This document shows positions 7,583 to 16,256 of a DNA stretch of 23,208 nucleotides, piece by piece (the stretch's first letter is position 1; every line of letters begins with the position of its first letter). The position numbers and the translations under genes are program-made. The DNA is taken from NCBI GenBank assembly GCA_025997275.1, contig BNUJ01000010.1, positions 1 through 23,208 of the forward strand. Reading direction: 5' to 3'. This DNA is from Deferribacterales bacterium. Lineage in GTDB: Bacteria; Chrysiogenota; Deferribacteres; Deferribacterales; JAISNW01. The notes below the pieces were generated by a model. It was not told the origin of the DNA and ran no database searches. It saw nothing but the letters and a program-made list of their open reading frames with translations.

Positions 7583-8724
7583 AAAAATTACTAGCTGTTA
7601 TGGTGCTATTATTAGCATATTCTAACATTGCGGTAGCCGAGTCGCTACGCGACACCGTGGGTGTTGCAATGGACTACTATGAATCTGGCAATTATGAAGA
7701 TGCTCTGCCATTATTTGAGAAACTGTTAGCGGAGCAATCGCTCTTTAAGGGAGACAAAGCTGGCAAGGAATTGCGATATAAATTCACGTATTACGCAGGC
7801 TACTGTGCCAATGAGCAAGGCGATATTGAGAAAGCGGTTAAATATGTGGCTGGTGCGCTGTCCCTAGCTAAATCGTTGAAGTTTGATAAACAATTGCCAC
7901 CGATATACACCTTTATGGGGGAGCTTGAACGCAAGCGTGGCAAATATAAAGATGCTATCAAGTATTATAACGAAGCCCTTGATGGAGTGGATTCCACCAG
8001 TTTTGACGCTGCTATATTGTTCTACTTTATAGCTGAGTCCTACAGAGAGAACGGCAACTACAAGAATGCGCTCTCAATTTGTGAGCGAGCTACCCTTGTA
8101 TCAAAAGAATATGGATACAAAGAAGTTGAGATAGCGGTACTCACGACTGTCGGCAAGGTTCAATATGGAATGAATAAACATTCAGAGGCTTTGCGGACGT
8201 TGACCAGTGCATTAAATCTGGCAGTTGAGGGGCAGAAGACGCTTGACATAGCTAAGATACATCTAGCCTTTGCGCACATTTATCAGGCTCAAGGCAAAGA
8301 AGATTTAGCTCGCCATTACTACGAAGATGCATTAAGGTTCTACGTGTTAAATTCTGATACCGTTGAAGTGCCGTCTGTCGTAGCTAGTCTCACGGCAATG
8401 CCTCCGTGTAGCAAATTACAGGCAACTAGGGCGAAAGAAGTCTATCGCACAAACGCTGGCAATTACAAGGAGTCAGGCTCTGATGTTGTCGCCCGCACTC
8501 TGCAATACCTTGTAGCGTATTACGAAGCTATTGCGGGCGATAGCGATACGGCAATTAGAGACCATAAACGTGTTTTTGAAGATGCTATTGCTGCAAAAGA
8601 TACAAAAAACATCAGCATAATAGCAACAGGACTATCCAATATGCTTACCAATACGTCTTTCAGCGATGATGAACGGGCAAGATACGCAGACGTATTGGAT
8701 GATTTCAAGAAACGGCTCAAATAG
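7579..8724 (+). CDS. Exported tetratricopeptide-repeat protein
   Basis: The 381-aa product has a signal peptide (MKKLLAVMVLLLAYSNIAVA) and then helical pairs with the TPR pattern. The clearest repeats are at about 24-57 (MDYYESGNYEDALPLFEKLL), 107-140 (ELERKRGKYKDAIKYYNEAL), 147-178 and 225-258 (HIYQAQGKEDLARHYYEDAL). The C-terminal third is helical but less regular. TPR proteins bind other proteins; here the location is likely the periplasm. ATGA overlap with the upstream ankyrin/Sel1 gene and TAGTG overlap with the next gene suggest translational coupling and equal dosage of two exported repeat proteins. Confidence 0.87.
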   Translation: MKKLLAVMVLLLAYSNIAVAESLRDTVGVAMDYYESGNYEDALPLFEKLLAEQSLFKGDKAGKELRYKFTYYAGYCANEQGDIEKAVKYVAGALSLAKSLKFDKQLPPIYTFMGELERKRGKYKDAIKYYNEALDGVDSTSFDAAILFYFIAESYRENGNYKNALSICERATLVSKEYGYKEVEIAVLTTVGKVQYGMNKHSEALRTLTSALNLAVEGQKTLDIAKIHLAFAHIYQAQGKEDLARHYYEDALRFYVLNSDTVEVPSVVASLTAMPPCSKLQATRAKEVYRTNAGNYKESGSDVVARTLQYLVAYYEAIAGDSDTAIRDHKRVFEDAIAAKDTKNISIIATGLSNMLTNTSFSDDERARYADVLDDFKKRLK

Positions 8725-9242
8725 TGTTCAACAAACCTGCTTATGTGCTATCAATGTTTGTGAGTAGGCTACCTATCTGGGTGTTGTTGCTCTCCTTGCT
8801 GTGCAGTCATCTTACGGGTAAAGAGTTTGCTGTATTAGTATTTTTGGTTGTGTCGGCGCGTTATTACGTATATATCTACGAGACTGATACTTCGCCAATA
8901 TCTGCTACTATCTGCACACTTTGGGCTAGCATATACAAACCCCTGTTTTTGTCTTTATTGCCACTAGTTGCGTTGTTTTGCCTATTGCCTGTGGCACTCG
9001 GAACAAGGTTTGACCTATTCTTGTATTCGTCAGTGGTCGTGCTAATTGCTATCAGCTTAATGCTTGATGAACGGCGTCTTTCATTTGTTCAAATACTCAC
9101 AAAGTTTGTAGTGTTCTTATTGTGGCTATATATTGTTGTGAGTGGCGACTTGCTAATCTACAAGTTACTTGCGCTCATAGCTGTGTATTGCATTCATCTG
9201 CATAGCTCACTGCCACAGTTGAAGAGGGTAGGGCTGGCGTGA
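8724..9242 (+). CDS. Polytopic inner-membrane protein, possibly a degenerate CDP-alcohol phosphatidyltransferase relative
   Basis: This 172-aa protein starts at a GTG that shares one base with the stop of the TPR gene. It has about five hydrophobic segments and almost no soluble domain. I do not recognise the family with confidence. Its length and spacing of elements resemble PgsA-type CDP-alcohol phosphatidyltransferases: an SRLPIWVLLL segment like the family's N-terminal SRI..P, a loop at 50-65 where the catalytic motif would fall, and a late ILTKFVVFLLW segment. However, the Asp-Gly...Ala-Arg...Gly...Asp...Asp catalytic signature is absent, so catalysis of that type is unlikely. The next gene overlaps by 4 nt. 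Confidence 0.7.
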   Translation: MFNKPAYVLSMFVSRLPIWVLLLSLLCSHLTGKEFAVLVFLVVSARYYVYIYETDTSPISATICTLWASIYKPLFLSLLPLVALFCLLPVALGTRFDLFLYSSVVVLIAISLMLDERRLSFVQILTKFVVFLLWLYIVVSGDLLIYKLLALIAVYCIHLHSSLPQLKRVGLA

Positions 9243-10021
9243 ATAGTATTCTGAAGTTGCATGTCTTGGCAAGCGGCTCTAAGGGGAACTGCTACTGCTT
9301 ACAGGTGGATAATAATTTAATATTTGTTGATATGGGCGTAGGAATTAGAAAGATACAGGCTTTTTTATCGGCTATCCCCAATGAAGCACAGCTAAAAAAA
9401 ACATTATTCATAACACACGAACATTTTGACCATATAAGTGGACTAGAGCTATTTGCACGTGATTATGATTGTTTAATATACGCAGCTAACCGCACGTTAG
9501 AGATACTCACCGGCAAGGTAAGTGGCATAAAGGAGCGAGTGAGACGCATTAGAGCTGATGAGATTGTAGAGTTTAATGGCTTTTCTGCCAGAGCGTTCAG
9601 CCTCTCGCACGATGCAGTTGAACCGTTAGGTTATGTTATATCAGCCGGTAGCAGTATAGGTTTTTTGACTGATACTGGCTGCTGGACTGATGCACAAGCG
9701 AAAGCACTAGAATGTGCAGAAACATTAGTGCTAGAAACTAATCACGATGTAGAGATGTTGCGCAACAACAAGCAGTATCCTCCAGAGCTGAAACGGCGGA
9801 TATTATCTCCACAGGGGCATCTTTCTAATAATGAAGCTATCGGTCTAGTTACTACGTTATCATGTAACGGAAAGTTAAAAAGCTGTTTTTTTGCACATGT
9901 GAGCCAGCATAACAACGGAGAAGCACACTTGCTCCCGCTGGGGGAGTTCTGTCAAAAACAGTTCGGCATAAAGACGACTATACTTAGACAAGACGAGTAT
10001 AGAGAATTCAATCTAAATTAA
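9239..10021 (+). CDS. YycJ/WalJ-like MBL-fold metallo-hydrolase
   Basis: The 260-aa protein is a metallo-beta-lactamase-fold hydrolase. LASGSKGNCYCLQVD near residue 10 is typical of the YycJ clade; THEHFDH supplies His60, His62, Asp64 and His65; SLSHD, GFLTDTGCW and HVSQHNN supply the later metal ligands. YycJ proteins are thought to act as 5'-3' DNA exonucleases affecting mismatch repair; that role is an inference here. The GTG start overlaps the TGA of the membrane-protein gene (GTGA). It is the last gene of the four-gene operon. The frame ends 122 nt before the glycogen gene, which has its own promoter. Confidence 0.9.
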   Translation: MNSILKLHVLASGSKGNCYCLQVDNNLIFVDMGVGIRKIQAFLSAIPNEAQLKKTLFITHEHFDHISGLELFARDYDCLIYAANRTLEILTGKVSGIKERVRRIRADEIVEFNGFSARAFSLSHDAVEPLGYVISAGSSIGFLTDTGCWTDAQAKALECAETLVLETNHDVEMLRNNKQYPPELKRRILSPQGHLSNNEAIGLVTTLSCNGKLKSCFFAHVSQHNNGEAHLLPLGEFCQKQFGIKTTILRQDEYREFNLN

Positions 10022-10056
10022 CAATTCAACAACTAAACGTTGCCCCTATAAATCCA

Positions 10057-10085
10057 TTGACAAGCTAGAATTGCTACGTTATAGT
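10057..10085 (+). promoter_or_regulatory. Strong sigma70-type promoter of the glycogen/dnaX transcription unit
   Basis: TTGACA (10057-10062), a 17-nt spacer and TATAGT (10080-10085) form a near-consensus promoter. The leader would be about 50 nt and carries AAGGAG (10133-10138), 5 nt before the ATG at 10144. Confidence 0.75.
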
Positions 10086-10143
10086 ATCCTGCGTGTCTAT
10101 AATTTAGTCTGCACATATTTTTGTTTAACGTTAAGGAGCTAAT

Positions 10144-13100
10144 ATGCCTAAACTTGATAATACCGCACTGTTTGAAATCAGTTGGGAAGTCTGCAACAAA
10201 GTCGGTGGTATTTACGCCGTTGTTAGTAGCAAGGCGCTTGAAGCAACTGAAGCATTTGGAGAAAACTATTTTCTGATGGGTCCTGACCTTGGCAACACTC
10301 CAGAGTTCACAGAAACAGACGAGCCTATATGGAACAAAATCCGCCCTGCTATTCAAGCTACTGGTGTGAACTGCAGATTTGGCAGGTGGAATATCCCAGG
10401 TGAGCCTAAAGTAATCCTTGTGCAATTTCGTGGCAAATACAATAACGACCAGATACTATTCGGACTATGGAACGATTTCGGTGTTGACTCATTATCGGGC
10501 GGCTGGGACTACCTTGAACCAGTCATGTTCAGCACCGCTTGTGGCGAGGTAATAGCTGCAGCATACAGAGAGATGCGGCGTGAAAACGATGAACTGAAAG
10601 CCATAGCGCACGCCCACGAATGGATGTGTGGCGCAGGACTTCTGTACCTAAAGAAAAACCTGCCTGATGTGGCAACGGTTTTCACCACCCATGCGACTAT
10701 GTTAGGACGTTCACTAGCAGGCTCAGGCTTTGATATTTACAAACAGATGGCACAGGTCAATCCTAAGCAGGAGGCGAGCAATCACAATATAACGGCGAAA
10801 TGCTCTATGGAATCAACATCAGCCAAAATTGCGGACTGTTTTACAACTGTTGGGAAGATTACCGCTGATGAATCTACCCTGTTTTTGGGTCGGACACCAG
10901 ACGTATTGACCTTGAATGGGCTTGATATGCGCGTGATAGACAACTACAGCATTGCCCGCAACGAGCCTGAAAAATACCGCGCCATCGTGCTAAACGCAGC
11001 TAGCAAGCTATTGCGTGAAGAGATGCCCACTGACACGCGTATATTTGTGACTTCTGGACGCTATGAGTTTCATAACAAAGGTGTGGATTTATTTTTAGAC
11101 TCCCTTGCCGAGCTAAACAAGTCCCTCAGTGGCTCTAATACAAAGGTTCTAGTTATATGCTCAGTCATGGGCGGGCATAATGGTGTCAATCCCGATGCCA
11201 TATCTGGCGACGGGAGCAAGTTTCCCGAATACGGTGGCAACTGGCTCACCAGCCACTACCTGCAGAACCAGCCCAGCGACCATATCTTAAACGCTTGCAA
11301 GCGACTAGGATTAGACAACAAGTCTGAAAATAACGTTAAATTCATATTTGTTCCTGCAATGCTAGATGGCAATGATGGTTTTCTAAACCTGTCCTATTAT
11401 AATCTGCTTGCAGCGAGCGACCTTGGCGTGTTTCCCAGCTGGTATGAGCCATGGGGCTACACACCCGAAGAGAGTATCGCATATTCAGTGCCAACGGTCA
11501 CAACCGACCTTGCAGGTTTCGGCATTTGGGTGCGTGAGGCGGGCAGTGATGACAAACGTGGTGTGCACATAATATCGCGCAAACAAACCGCTGATGAAGA
11601 AGTTTTGCGGTCGCTGGTGCAAGTATTGAAAGAGTATTCGCTGATAGATTTTAATGAGCTAACGGCTAGGCGCAAGATAGCGCATGATATTGCGCAAAAT
11701 TGTTCTTGGGAACAGTTCTTTCCGTATTATATAAGTGCTTACGGTTTCGCCCTTGATAAAGCGGCTGACCGCACCATGACGCCCGAAGAGACAAAGAGTA
11801 GCCATCACGTATGGGCTAGCAACGTGGAACGCCCACATCTGCGCTCGTTCAATGCGGTAGCAGACCTACCTAGCAAGGTTAGTCGCCTGCGTGAGCTGGC
11901 TTACAACTTGTGGTGGACGTGGAACCCTGCCTGCTGGGATTTGTTTTCTGATTTGAACCGTGAAATGTGGGAAAAGAGCCGCCATAACCCAGTTGCCGTT
12001 ATTAAACATACCAGTGCGCAACGTTATGAAGTTATGGCTAGAGATTCCGTATATATGCGCCTCTATAGGGATACTATGGAAGAGTTTGACAAGTATATGT
12101 CTATCCCGATAAAAAGCTATGACCCGCTGACTGCTAATAACCCACTGGCTTACTTCTCTACAGAATACGGCATACACGAATCGTTAGCTATCTACTCTGG
12201 CGGTTTGGGTGTGCTATCGGGAGACCATTTGAAGTCAGCAAGTGATTTAGCTGCTCCGCTTGTGGCATTAGGCTTATTCTATCGCAATGGCTACTTCCGC
12301 CAACAGATAGACAAAAGTGGCAGGCAGGTTGCGGTATATCCTGAGAACGATTTCAATATGCTGCCCGCTACGCTAGTGAAAGATGAAAAGGGTAATCCCA
12401 TAAAGATTTCAATACAGCTACCCGGTCGTATGCTATATGCACAGGCGTGGATGTTGACTGTGGGTAGGATTCAGCTATACCTGTTAGACTCAGATATTCC
12501 TGACAACACAAGTAATGACAGGTATGTCACCGCGCGGCTATATGAGGCTGATAGAGACTTCCGCATTAGGCAGGAGATGTTGCTCGGTATGGGCGGGGTT
12601 AAGTTGCTACGCGTGCTAGGTATCCGCCCATCAGGTTATCACATGAATGAGGGGCACTCAGCATTTATGACGATAGAGCGCATTATACATCTAATGCAAA
12701 ACGATGGTATGAGCTACGAGGCTGCGGGCGAATATGTGCGTTCAGACACAATTTTTACTACGCATACGCCCATAGATGCAGGCAACGAGGTGTTTACACT
12801 TGATAAGGTAGCGCAATATTTCAGCGGATATGCCCAACAGATGGGTATATCTTGGCAACGATTCCTAAATATGGGTCGCTTTGAGGGGAACGACAGGCAT
12901 GTATTTGAAATGACCGTCCTAGCACTGAAGTATTCATTCAAGGCAAATGGTGTTAGCGCATTGCACGGGCATGTTTCGCGCCAGATGTGGCAACATGGGT
13001 TTCCGCGCATATCGGCAACTGAAGTGCCTATAGCTTCTGTTACAAATGGCATACATGTAGATTCTTATGCTGGTCCTCAGATGCGTAAATTGTTGCATAG

Positions 13101-14388
13101 GGAGCTAGGCGAAGGTTGGTCTAGCAATACGCCCGATTCAGATGTATGGAACAAGATAGATGCCATACCAGATGAGCGTATATGGACTGCTAAACAAGCA
13201 CAAAAAGCACACTTACTAGACACTATCAAGGTGGGATTGCCAGCGATATTTAAGAAATATTCTATATCTTATGATATGGAGAAACGTATGCTTGCGGGGC
13301 TTGACCCGAATGCATTGGTTATTTGTTTTGCTAGGCGTTTTGCTCCGTATAAGCGTGCTAATCTGCTATTTGCAGACCCTGAACGGCTACTCCGTATAAT
13401 AGGCGACAACAGTAAGCCTGTAATATTTGTATTTGCGGGCAAGGCGCACCCTGCTGACACACAAGGTGCAGACATATTACAAAATGTAATCCAACATATG
13501 CTGAACCCTAGCTTTGCGGGCAAGGTGTATTTCGTAGAAAATTACGACTTGCAAGTGTCGCGTGATTTAACGCAGGGCTGTAACGTGTGGCTGAACACCC
13601 CACGCAGACCTTACGAAGCATCTGGCACTAGCGGGCAGAAAGTCCCTGTCAATGGAGGCTTGAACCTGAGCATATCAGACGGCTGGTGGGTAGAGGGCTA
13701 CAATGGCACTAATGGCTGGACGATAGGACCCGTTGTCGGCGTGAACGAGATAGTTCAAGAGCAGAACGACTACAACGATGCATCATCGCTCTACGACCTA
13801 CTAGAGGACCAACTTATACCGTTGTATTTTAACCGCTCTACTGATGGTTTGCCACACGGGTGGATAGAGTATATGAAAAACTCAATGAAGACGTTGACTG
13901 CAGAGTATAGCTCTACACGTATGGTATCTGACTATATGAGAGACTATTATATCCCTGCTGCAAATCGCAAATATGAAGTGCGGGCATCAGATAAACTACT
14001 CGCTAAGAGAATTGCTGAATGGAAGAGCGGCGTGGTTGGGCGGTTTAGCTCTGTTAATATCGCTGAAATGCTGATTAGCGATGTAGAGAGTGAGGCTGAT
14101 ATGCACATAGGGCAGGAGATTAGCCTACGGGTAACAATTAACCCAGGAGATATGCGTCCAGACGAGCTGTTAGTTCAATTAGTCGTGGGAATAGGCAATG
14201 GCAATGAATTCTTTGGAAAACCCGATGTGCTGTTGCTGAAACAGGTTGATGCCATTAAGAATCGTATTATCTATAAGGGCACTTATGCGATAAACAGGGA
14301 GGGCAAGCATATTTACGGCATTAGGGTGTTCCCTACTACTAAGGGGCTTGCCTCTCCGCTTGATACTGGTCTAGTGTTGTGGGGCTAA
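10144..14388 (+). CDS. Fused GT3-type glycogen synthase and GT35 alpha-glucan phosphorylase
   Basis: This 1414-aa protein joins two opposing enzymes of glycogen metabolism. Residues 1 to about 550 resemble the GT3 (eukaryotic-type) glycogen synthase: LFEISWEVCNKVGGIYAVVS at the N terminus and PSWYEPWGYTPEESIAYSVPT in the nucleotide-sugar half. Residues from about 565 resemble the short-type alpha-glucan phosphorylase: LRELAYNLWWTWNPA (DUF3417-like start), AYFSTEYGIHESLAIYSGGLG, HMNEGHSAFM, and EASGTSGQKVPVNGG, where Lys1166 aligns with the PLP lysine of phosphorylases. The last 100 residues form the beta-rich C-terminal domain of that clade. The synthase elongates glucan chains and the phosphorylase releases glucose 1-phosphate, both in the cytoplasm. 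I see no frameshift or stop between halves. dnaX follows after 9 nt. Confidence 0.92.
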   Translation: MPKLDNTALFEISWEVCNKVGGIYAVVSSKALEATEAFGENYFLMGPDLGNTPEFTETDEPIWNKIRPAIQATGVNCRFGRWNIPGEPKVILVQFRGKYNNDQILFGLWNDFGVDSLSGGWDYLEPVMFSTACGEVIAAAYREMRRENDELKAIAHAHEWMCGAGLLYLKKNLPDVATVFTTHATMLGRSLAGSGFDIYKQMAQVNPKQEASNHNITAKCSMESTSAKIADCFTTVGKITADESTLFLGRTPDVLTLNGLDMRVIDNYSIARNEPEKYRAIVLNAASKLLREEMPTDTRIFVTSGRYEFHNKGVDLFLDSLAELNKSLSGSNTKVLVICSVMGGHNGVNPDAISGDGSKFPEYGGNWLTSHYLQNQPSDHILNACKRLGLDNKSENNVKFIFVPAMLDGNDGFLNLSYYNLLAASDLGVFPSWYEPWGYTPEESIAYSVPTVTTDLAGFGIWVREAGSDDKRGVHIISRKQTADEEVLRSLVQVLKEYSLIDFNELTARRKIAHDIAQNCSWEQFFPYYISAYGFALDKAADRTMTPEETKSSHHVWASNVERPHLRSFNAVADLPSKVSRLRELAYNLWWTWNPACWDLFSDLNREMWEKSRHNPVAVIKHTSAQRYEVMARDSVYMRLYRDTMEEFDKYMSIPIKSYDPLTANNPLAYFSTEYGIHESLAIYSGGLGVLSGDHLKSASDLAAPLVALGLFYRNGYFRQQIDKSGRQVAVYPENDFNMLPATLVKDEKGNPIKISIQLPGRMLYAQAWMLTVGRIQLYLLDSDIPDNTSNDRYVTARLYEADRDFRIRQEMLLGMGGVKLLRVLGIRPSGYHMNEGHSAFMTIERIIHLMQNDGMSYEAAGEYVRSDTIFTTHTPIDAGNEVFTLDKVAQYFSGYAQQMGISWQRFLNMGRFEGNDRHVFEMTVLALKYSFKANGVSALHGHVSRQMWQHGFPRISATEVPIASVTNGIHVDSYAGPQMRKLLHRELGEGWSSNTPDSDVWNKIDAIPDERIWTAKQAQKAHLLDTIKVGLPAIFKKYSISYDMEKRMLAGLDPNALVICFARRFAPYKRANLLFADPERLLRIIGDNSKPVIFVFAGKAHPADTQGADILQNVIQHMLNPSFAGKVYFVENYDLQVSRDLTQGCNVWLNTPRRPYEASGTSGQKVPVNGGLNLSISDGWWVEGYNGTNGWTIGPVVGVNEIVQEQNDYNDASSLYDLLEDQLIPLYFNRSTDGLPHGWIEYMKNSMKTLTAEYSSTRMVSDYMRDYYIPAANRKYEVRASDKLLAKRIAEWKSGVVGRFSSVNIAEMLISDVESEADMHIGQEISLRVTINPGDMRPDELLVQLVVGIGNGNEFFGKPDVLLLKQVDAIKNRIIYKGTYAINREGKHIYGIRVFPTTKGLASPLDTGLVLWG

Positions 14389-14397
14389 GGGCGAATT

Positions 14398-15744
14398 GTG
14401 TCATACATTGCGCTTGCGCGTAAGTATCGTCCCAGTACATTTGATGAGCTGATAGGGCAGGAAGACACCACAACGTCCCTAAAGAATGCTATTAGGGACG
14501 GCAAGGTGTCGCATGCCTACCTGTTCACTGGTGCGCGTGGCGTTGGCAAGACCAGTGCGGCGCGGATATTAGCAAAGGCACTGAACTGTCTAAACCCACA
14601 GGGGAGCAACCCGTGCAACGAATGTGAACACTGTCGTGAGATTACAGATGGGGCTGCTATTGACGTATTAGAGATAGACGGGGCATCTAACCGTGGCATT
14701 GATGAGATACGGGAGTTGAACGAAACTGTTAAATTCTTCCCTGTAAAGTATAGGTGGAAAATCGTCATAGTAGATGAAGTCCACATGCTGACAAAAGAGG
14801 CTTCTAATGCACTGCTAAAGACATTGGAAGAGCCACCCGAATATGTAAAATTTATATTTGCCACGACTGATGCCCACAAGGTGTTGCCTACGGTGCTGTC
14901 GCGCTGTCAGAAGTATGACTTCCAGCGGATACCCTTTGAGAAACTGACGGCGGCACTCGTCAAGATATTTGTTTCTGAACACATTGAGTATGAAGAGGAC
15001 GCTGTTAAGCGCATTGCGCTGAACTCTGAGGGGTGTTTTAGGGATGCACTCTCGTTTAGCGACCAGATGATAGCTTATTCAGGTGGCAAGCTCAGCACCG
15101 CTGTGGTTGATGAGGTGCTTGGCACGTCTACTAATCCGCTTATAAATGGGTTATATGCTGCAGTAATTTCAGAGGACACGGCGCAACTAGACGAATTTAT
15201 TACTAAAATATGTGGGATGGGCATATCGCTGCAATTTGCAACTGAGCGGATGATTAAATATACGCGTGACCTGCTGTTGCTCGTGCAAGGAGCGGCATCT
15301 GTGTATAAAGAATTGACAGCTGATGAACAGACCTTTTATAAGTCGTTGTCTAGCAATGTATCAGTAGAGCGGTTATACGCATTATTTCAACTATTGCAAA
15401 ACCTATACGGTAGCGTTAGATATTCCACCTATTCACGCTATGCATTTGAGTTTGGTATGTTTAAGGCGGCTAGTTTGTCGCGCATCGTCCCGTTGCCGGT
15501 TGTTAACGTAGCTCAAGGCATGGCACAGCCAGCTCCTCCAGTAGCAACTAAAAAACCAATGCTAAATGATACAGCCACAACCAGCACTGCACCAACATCT
15601 GAAAAAAAAAACTTAGCTGATGCGCGTGAGCGCATAGAGCAGTTTAAGGCTGATATGTTAGGTAGAACAGAGGTTCAGCAGCTAATAAAACTCTTTGATA
15701 TAGACGTTGAAAGGGAGGTAAAGGTAGTTGAGCGGGAGCACTAA
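14398..15744 (+). CDS. dnaX: DNA polymerase III subunits gamma and tau
   Basis: The 448-aa protein is the clamp-loader ATPase. It shows RKYRPSTFDELIGQ at the N terminus, Walker A GARGVGKT (45-52), a four-Cys zinc site (Cys64, 73, 76, 79), Walker B IVIVDEVHM (122-130), sensor 1 ATTDAH and the arginine finger in SRC (158-160). Domain III follows to about residue 360, then a Pro/Ala/Thr-rich linker and a 44-residue helical tail. Full length is short compared with E. coli tau (643 aa). A ten-A run at codons 402-405 with a downstream hairpin probably makes a shorter gamma form (see the regulatory entry). The start is GTG, preceded by AAGGG, 9 nt after the glycogen gene stop; the gene's last 17 nt overlap the next. 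Confidence 0.96.
   Translation: MSYIALARKYRPSTFDELIGQEDTTTSLKNAIRDGKVSHAYLFTGARGVGKTSAARILAKALNCLNPQGSNPCNECEHCREITDGAAIDVLEIDGASNRGIDEIRELNETVKFFPVKYRWKIVIVDEVHMLTKEASNALLKTLEEPPEYVKFIFATTDAHKVLPTVLSRCQKYDFQRIPFEKLTAALVKIFVSEHIEYEEDAVKRIALNSEGCFRDALSFSDQMIAYSGGKLSTAVVDEVLGTSTNPLINGLYAAVISEDTAQLDEFITKICGMGISLQFATERMIKYTRDLLLLVQGAASVYKELTADEQTFYKSLSSNVSVERLYALFQLLQNLYGSVRYSTYSRYAFEFGMFKAASLSRIVPLPVVNVAQGMAQPAPPVATKKPMLNDTATTSTAPTSEKKNLADARERIEQFKADMLGRTEVQQLIKLFDIDVEREVKVVEREH
15601..15635 (+). promoter_or_regulatory. Slippery A10 run and stimulatory hairpin in dnaX (frameshift signal)
   Basis: G15601 is followed by ten A (15602-15611), read as GAA AAA AAA AAC. After 8 nt comes a perfect 6-bp stem, ATGCGC (15620-15625) and GCGCAT (15630-15635), closed by a GTGA loop of the GNRA class. 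A -1 shift adds Lys-Leu-Ser and stops at TGA 15618-15620 (407 aa); a +1 shift stops at TAG 15614-15616 (405 aa). The layout copies the E. coli dnaX signal (A-run, short spacer, hairpin, immediate stop). RNA polymerase slippage on A10 could yield the same products. Confidence 0.72.
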
Positions 15745-16159
15745 TATTATTGAACGTCCTCTTTATGGACGCTATAAGTTAAAGGATGTATTTATTGAGC
15801 TTTCACATTCGCCTGATGTTGCCTCTAGCGAGCTAATCCGCTTGCGTGAGGTGATTGTTGATGTCAATACCGATGCTTGGCTTAATGTGCTGCTCAGTTC
15901 AGTGAATAGCTCTCATACTCGTTTCCCGCTACTCAGTGAGGTAATCGCCGCTAGTGCAGACTATTTCACCTTGCGTGCATATAGCGAACAGGCGACTACA
16001 CTGGAGTATTCGCTAGCTTCAATAGATAGGGCAATTATAGATAAACAGCTTGCTGAAATGCCGAAACAGATTCTTGATGCTTTGCAGCCACAGATAGAGG
16101 GTGGCAAGCTAAGAGTCAATGTTCACTTAGCTTTACTTTCATTTGAAAGAACCATATAA
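15728..16159 (+). CDS. Hypothetical protein, 143 aa, overlapping the end of dnaX
   Basis: I do not recognise this protein. It starts at a TTG inside the last codons of dnaX (17-nt overlap). The start is supported by GGGAGGT (15713-15719), 8 nt upstream. The product is soluble and mostly helical, with no signal peptide. A central stretch (LRLREVIVDVNTDAWLNVLL) and a C-terminal amphipathic helix (QLAEMPKQILDALQPQIEGG) look like interaction surfaces. Its place behind the clamp-loader gene suggests a link with replication or simply co-transcription; there is no motif to decide. No intrinsic terminator is obvious after it. Confidence 0.72.
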   Translation: MSGSTNIIERPLYGRYKLKDVFIELSHSPDVASSELIRLREVIVDVNTDAWLNVLLSSVNSSHTRFPLLSEVIAASADYFTLRAYSEQATTLEYSLASIDRAIIDKQLAEMPKQILDALQPQIEGGKLRVNVHLALLSFERTI

Positions 16160-16211
16160 TTAAGCTGTATCTATCTTATAGCAAAATCAGCTAGCATTTT
16201 ACTGTGCAATG

Positions 16212-16256
16212 TGCTAGAATGTCGTTTGATATATGAATATTGGAGGTATTGGTATG
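16212..16256 (+). promoter_or_regulatory. Extended -10 promoter and ribosome site of ndk
   Basis: TGC-TAGAAT (16212-16220) forms an extended -10 element with no good -35 box (TAGCAT at 16192-16197 is weak). It would give a leader of about 27 nt. TGGAGG (16241-16246) lies 7 nt before the ATG at 16254. This ribosome site decides for the start at 16254 rather than the ATG at 16233, which lies upstream of it. Confidence 0.5.

Noticed and set aside
9390..9400. Run of eight A in the YycJ-like gene (a similar run is at 19488-19495 in cbiD) as frameshift sites
   Set aside because: No hairpin at the right distance and no functional reason for a truncated product; such runs are expected by chance in AT-rich codons for Lys.
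10033..10425. Antisense frame over the start of the glycogen fusion gene
   Set aside because: No recognisable protein, no ribosome site, and it lies opposite a clearly real gene and its promoter.
16160..16240. Terminator after the dnaX unit
   Set aside because: The AAAAT...ATTTT symmetry near 16183-16200 does not fold into a stable GC-rich hairpin and has no proper U tract.
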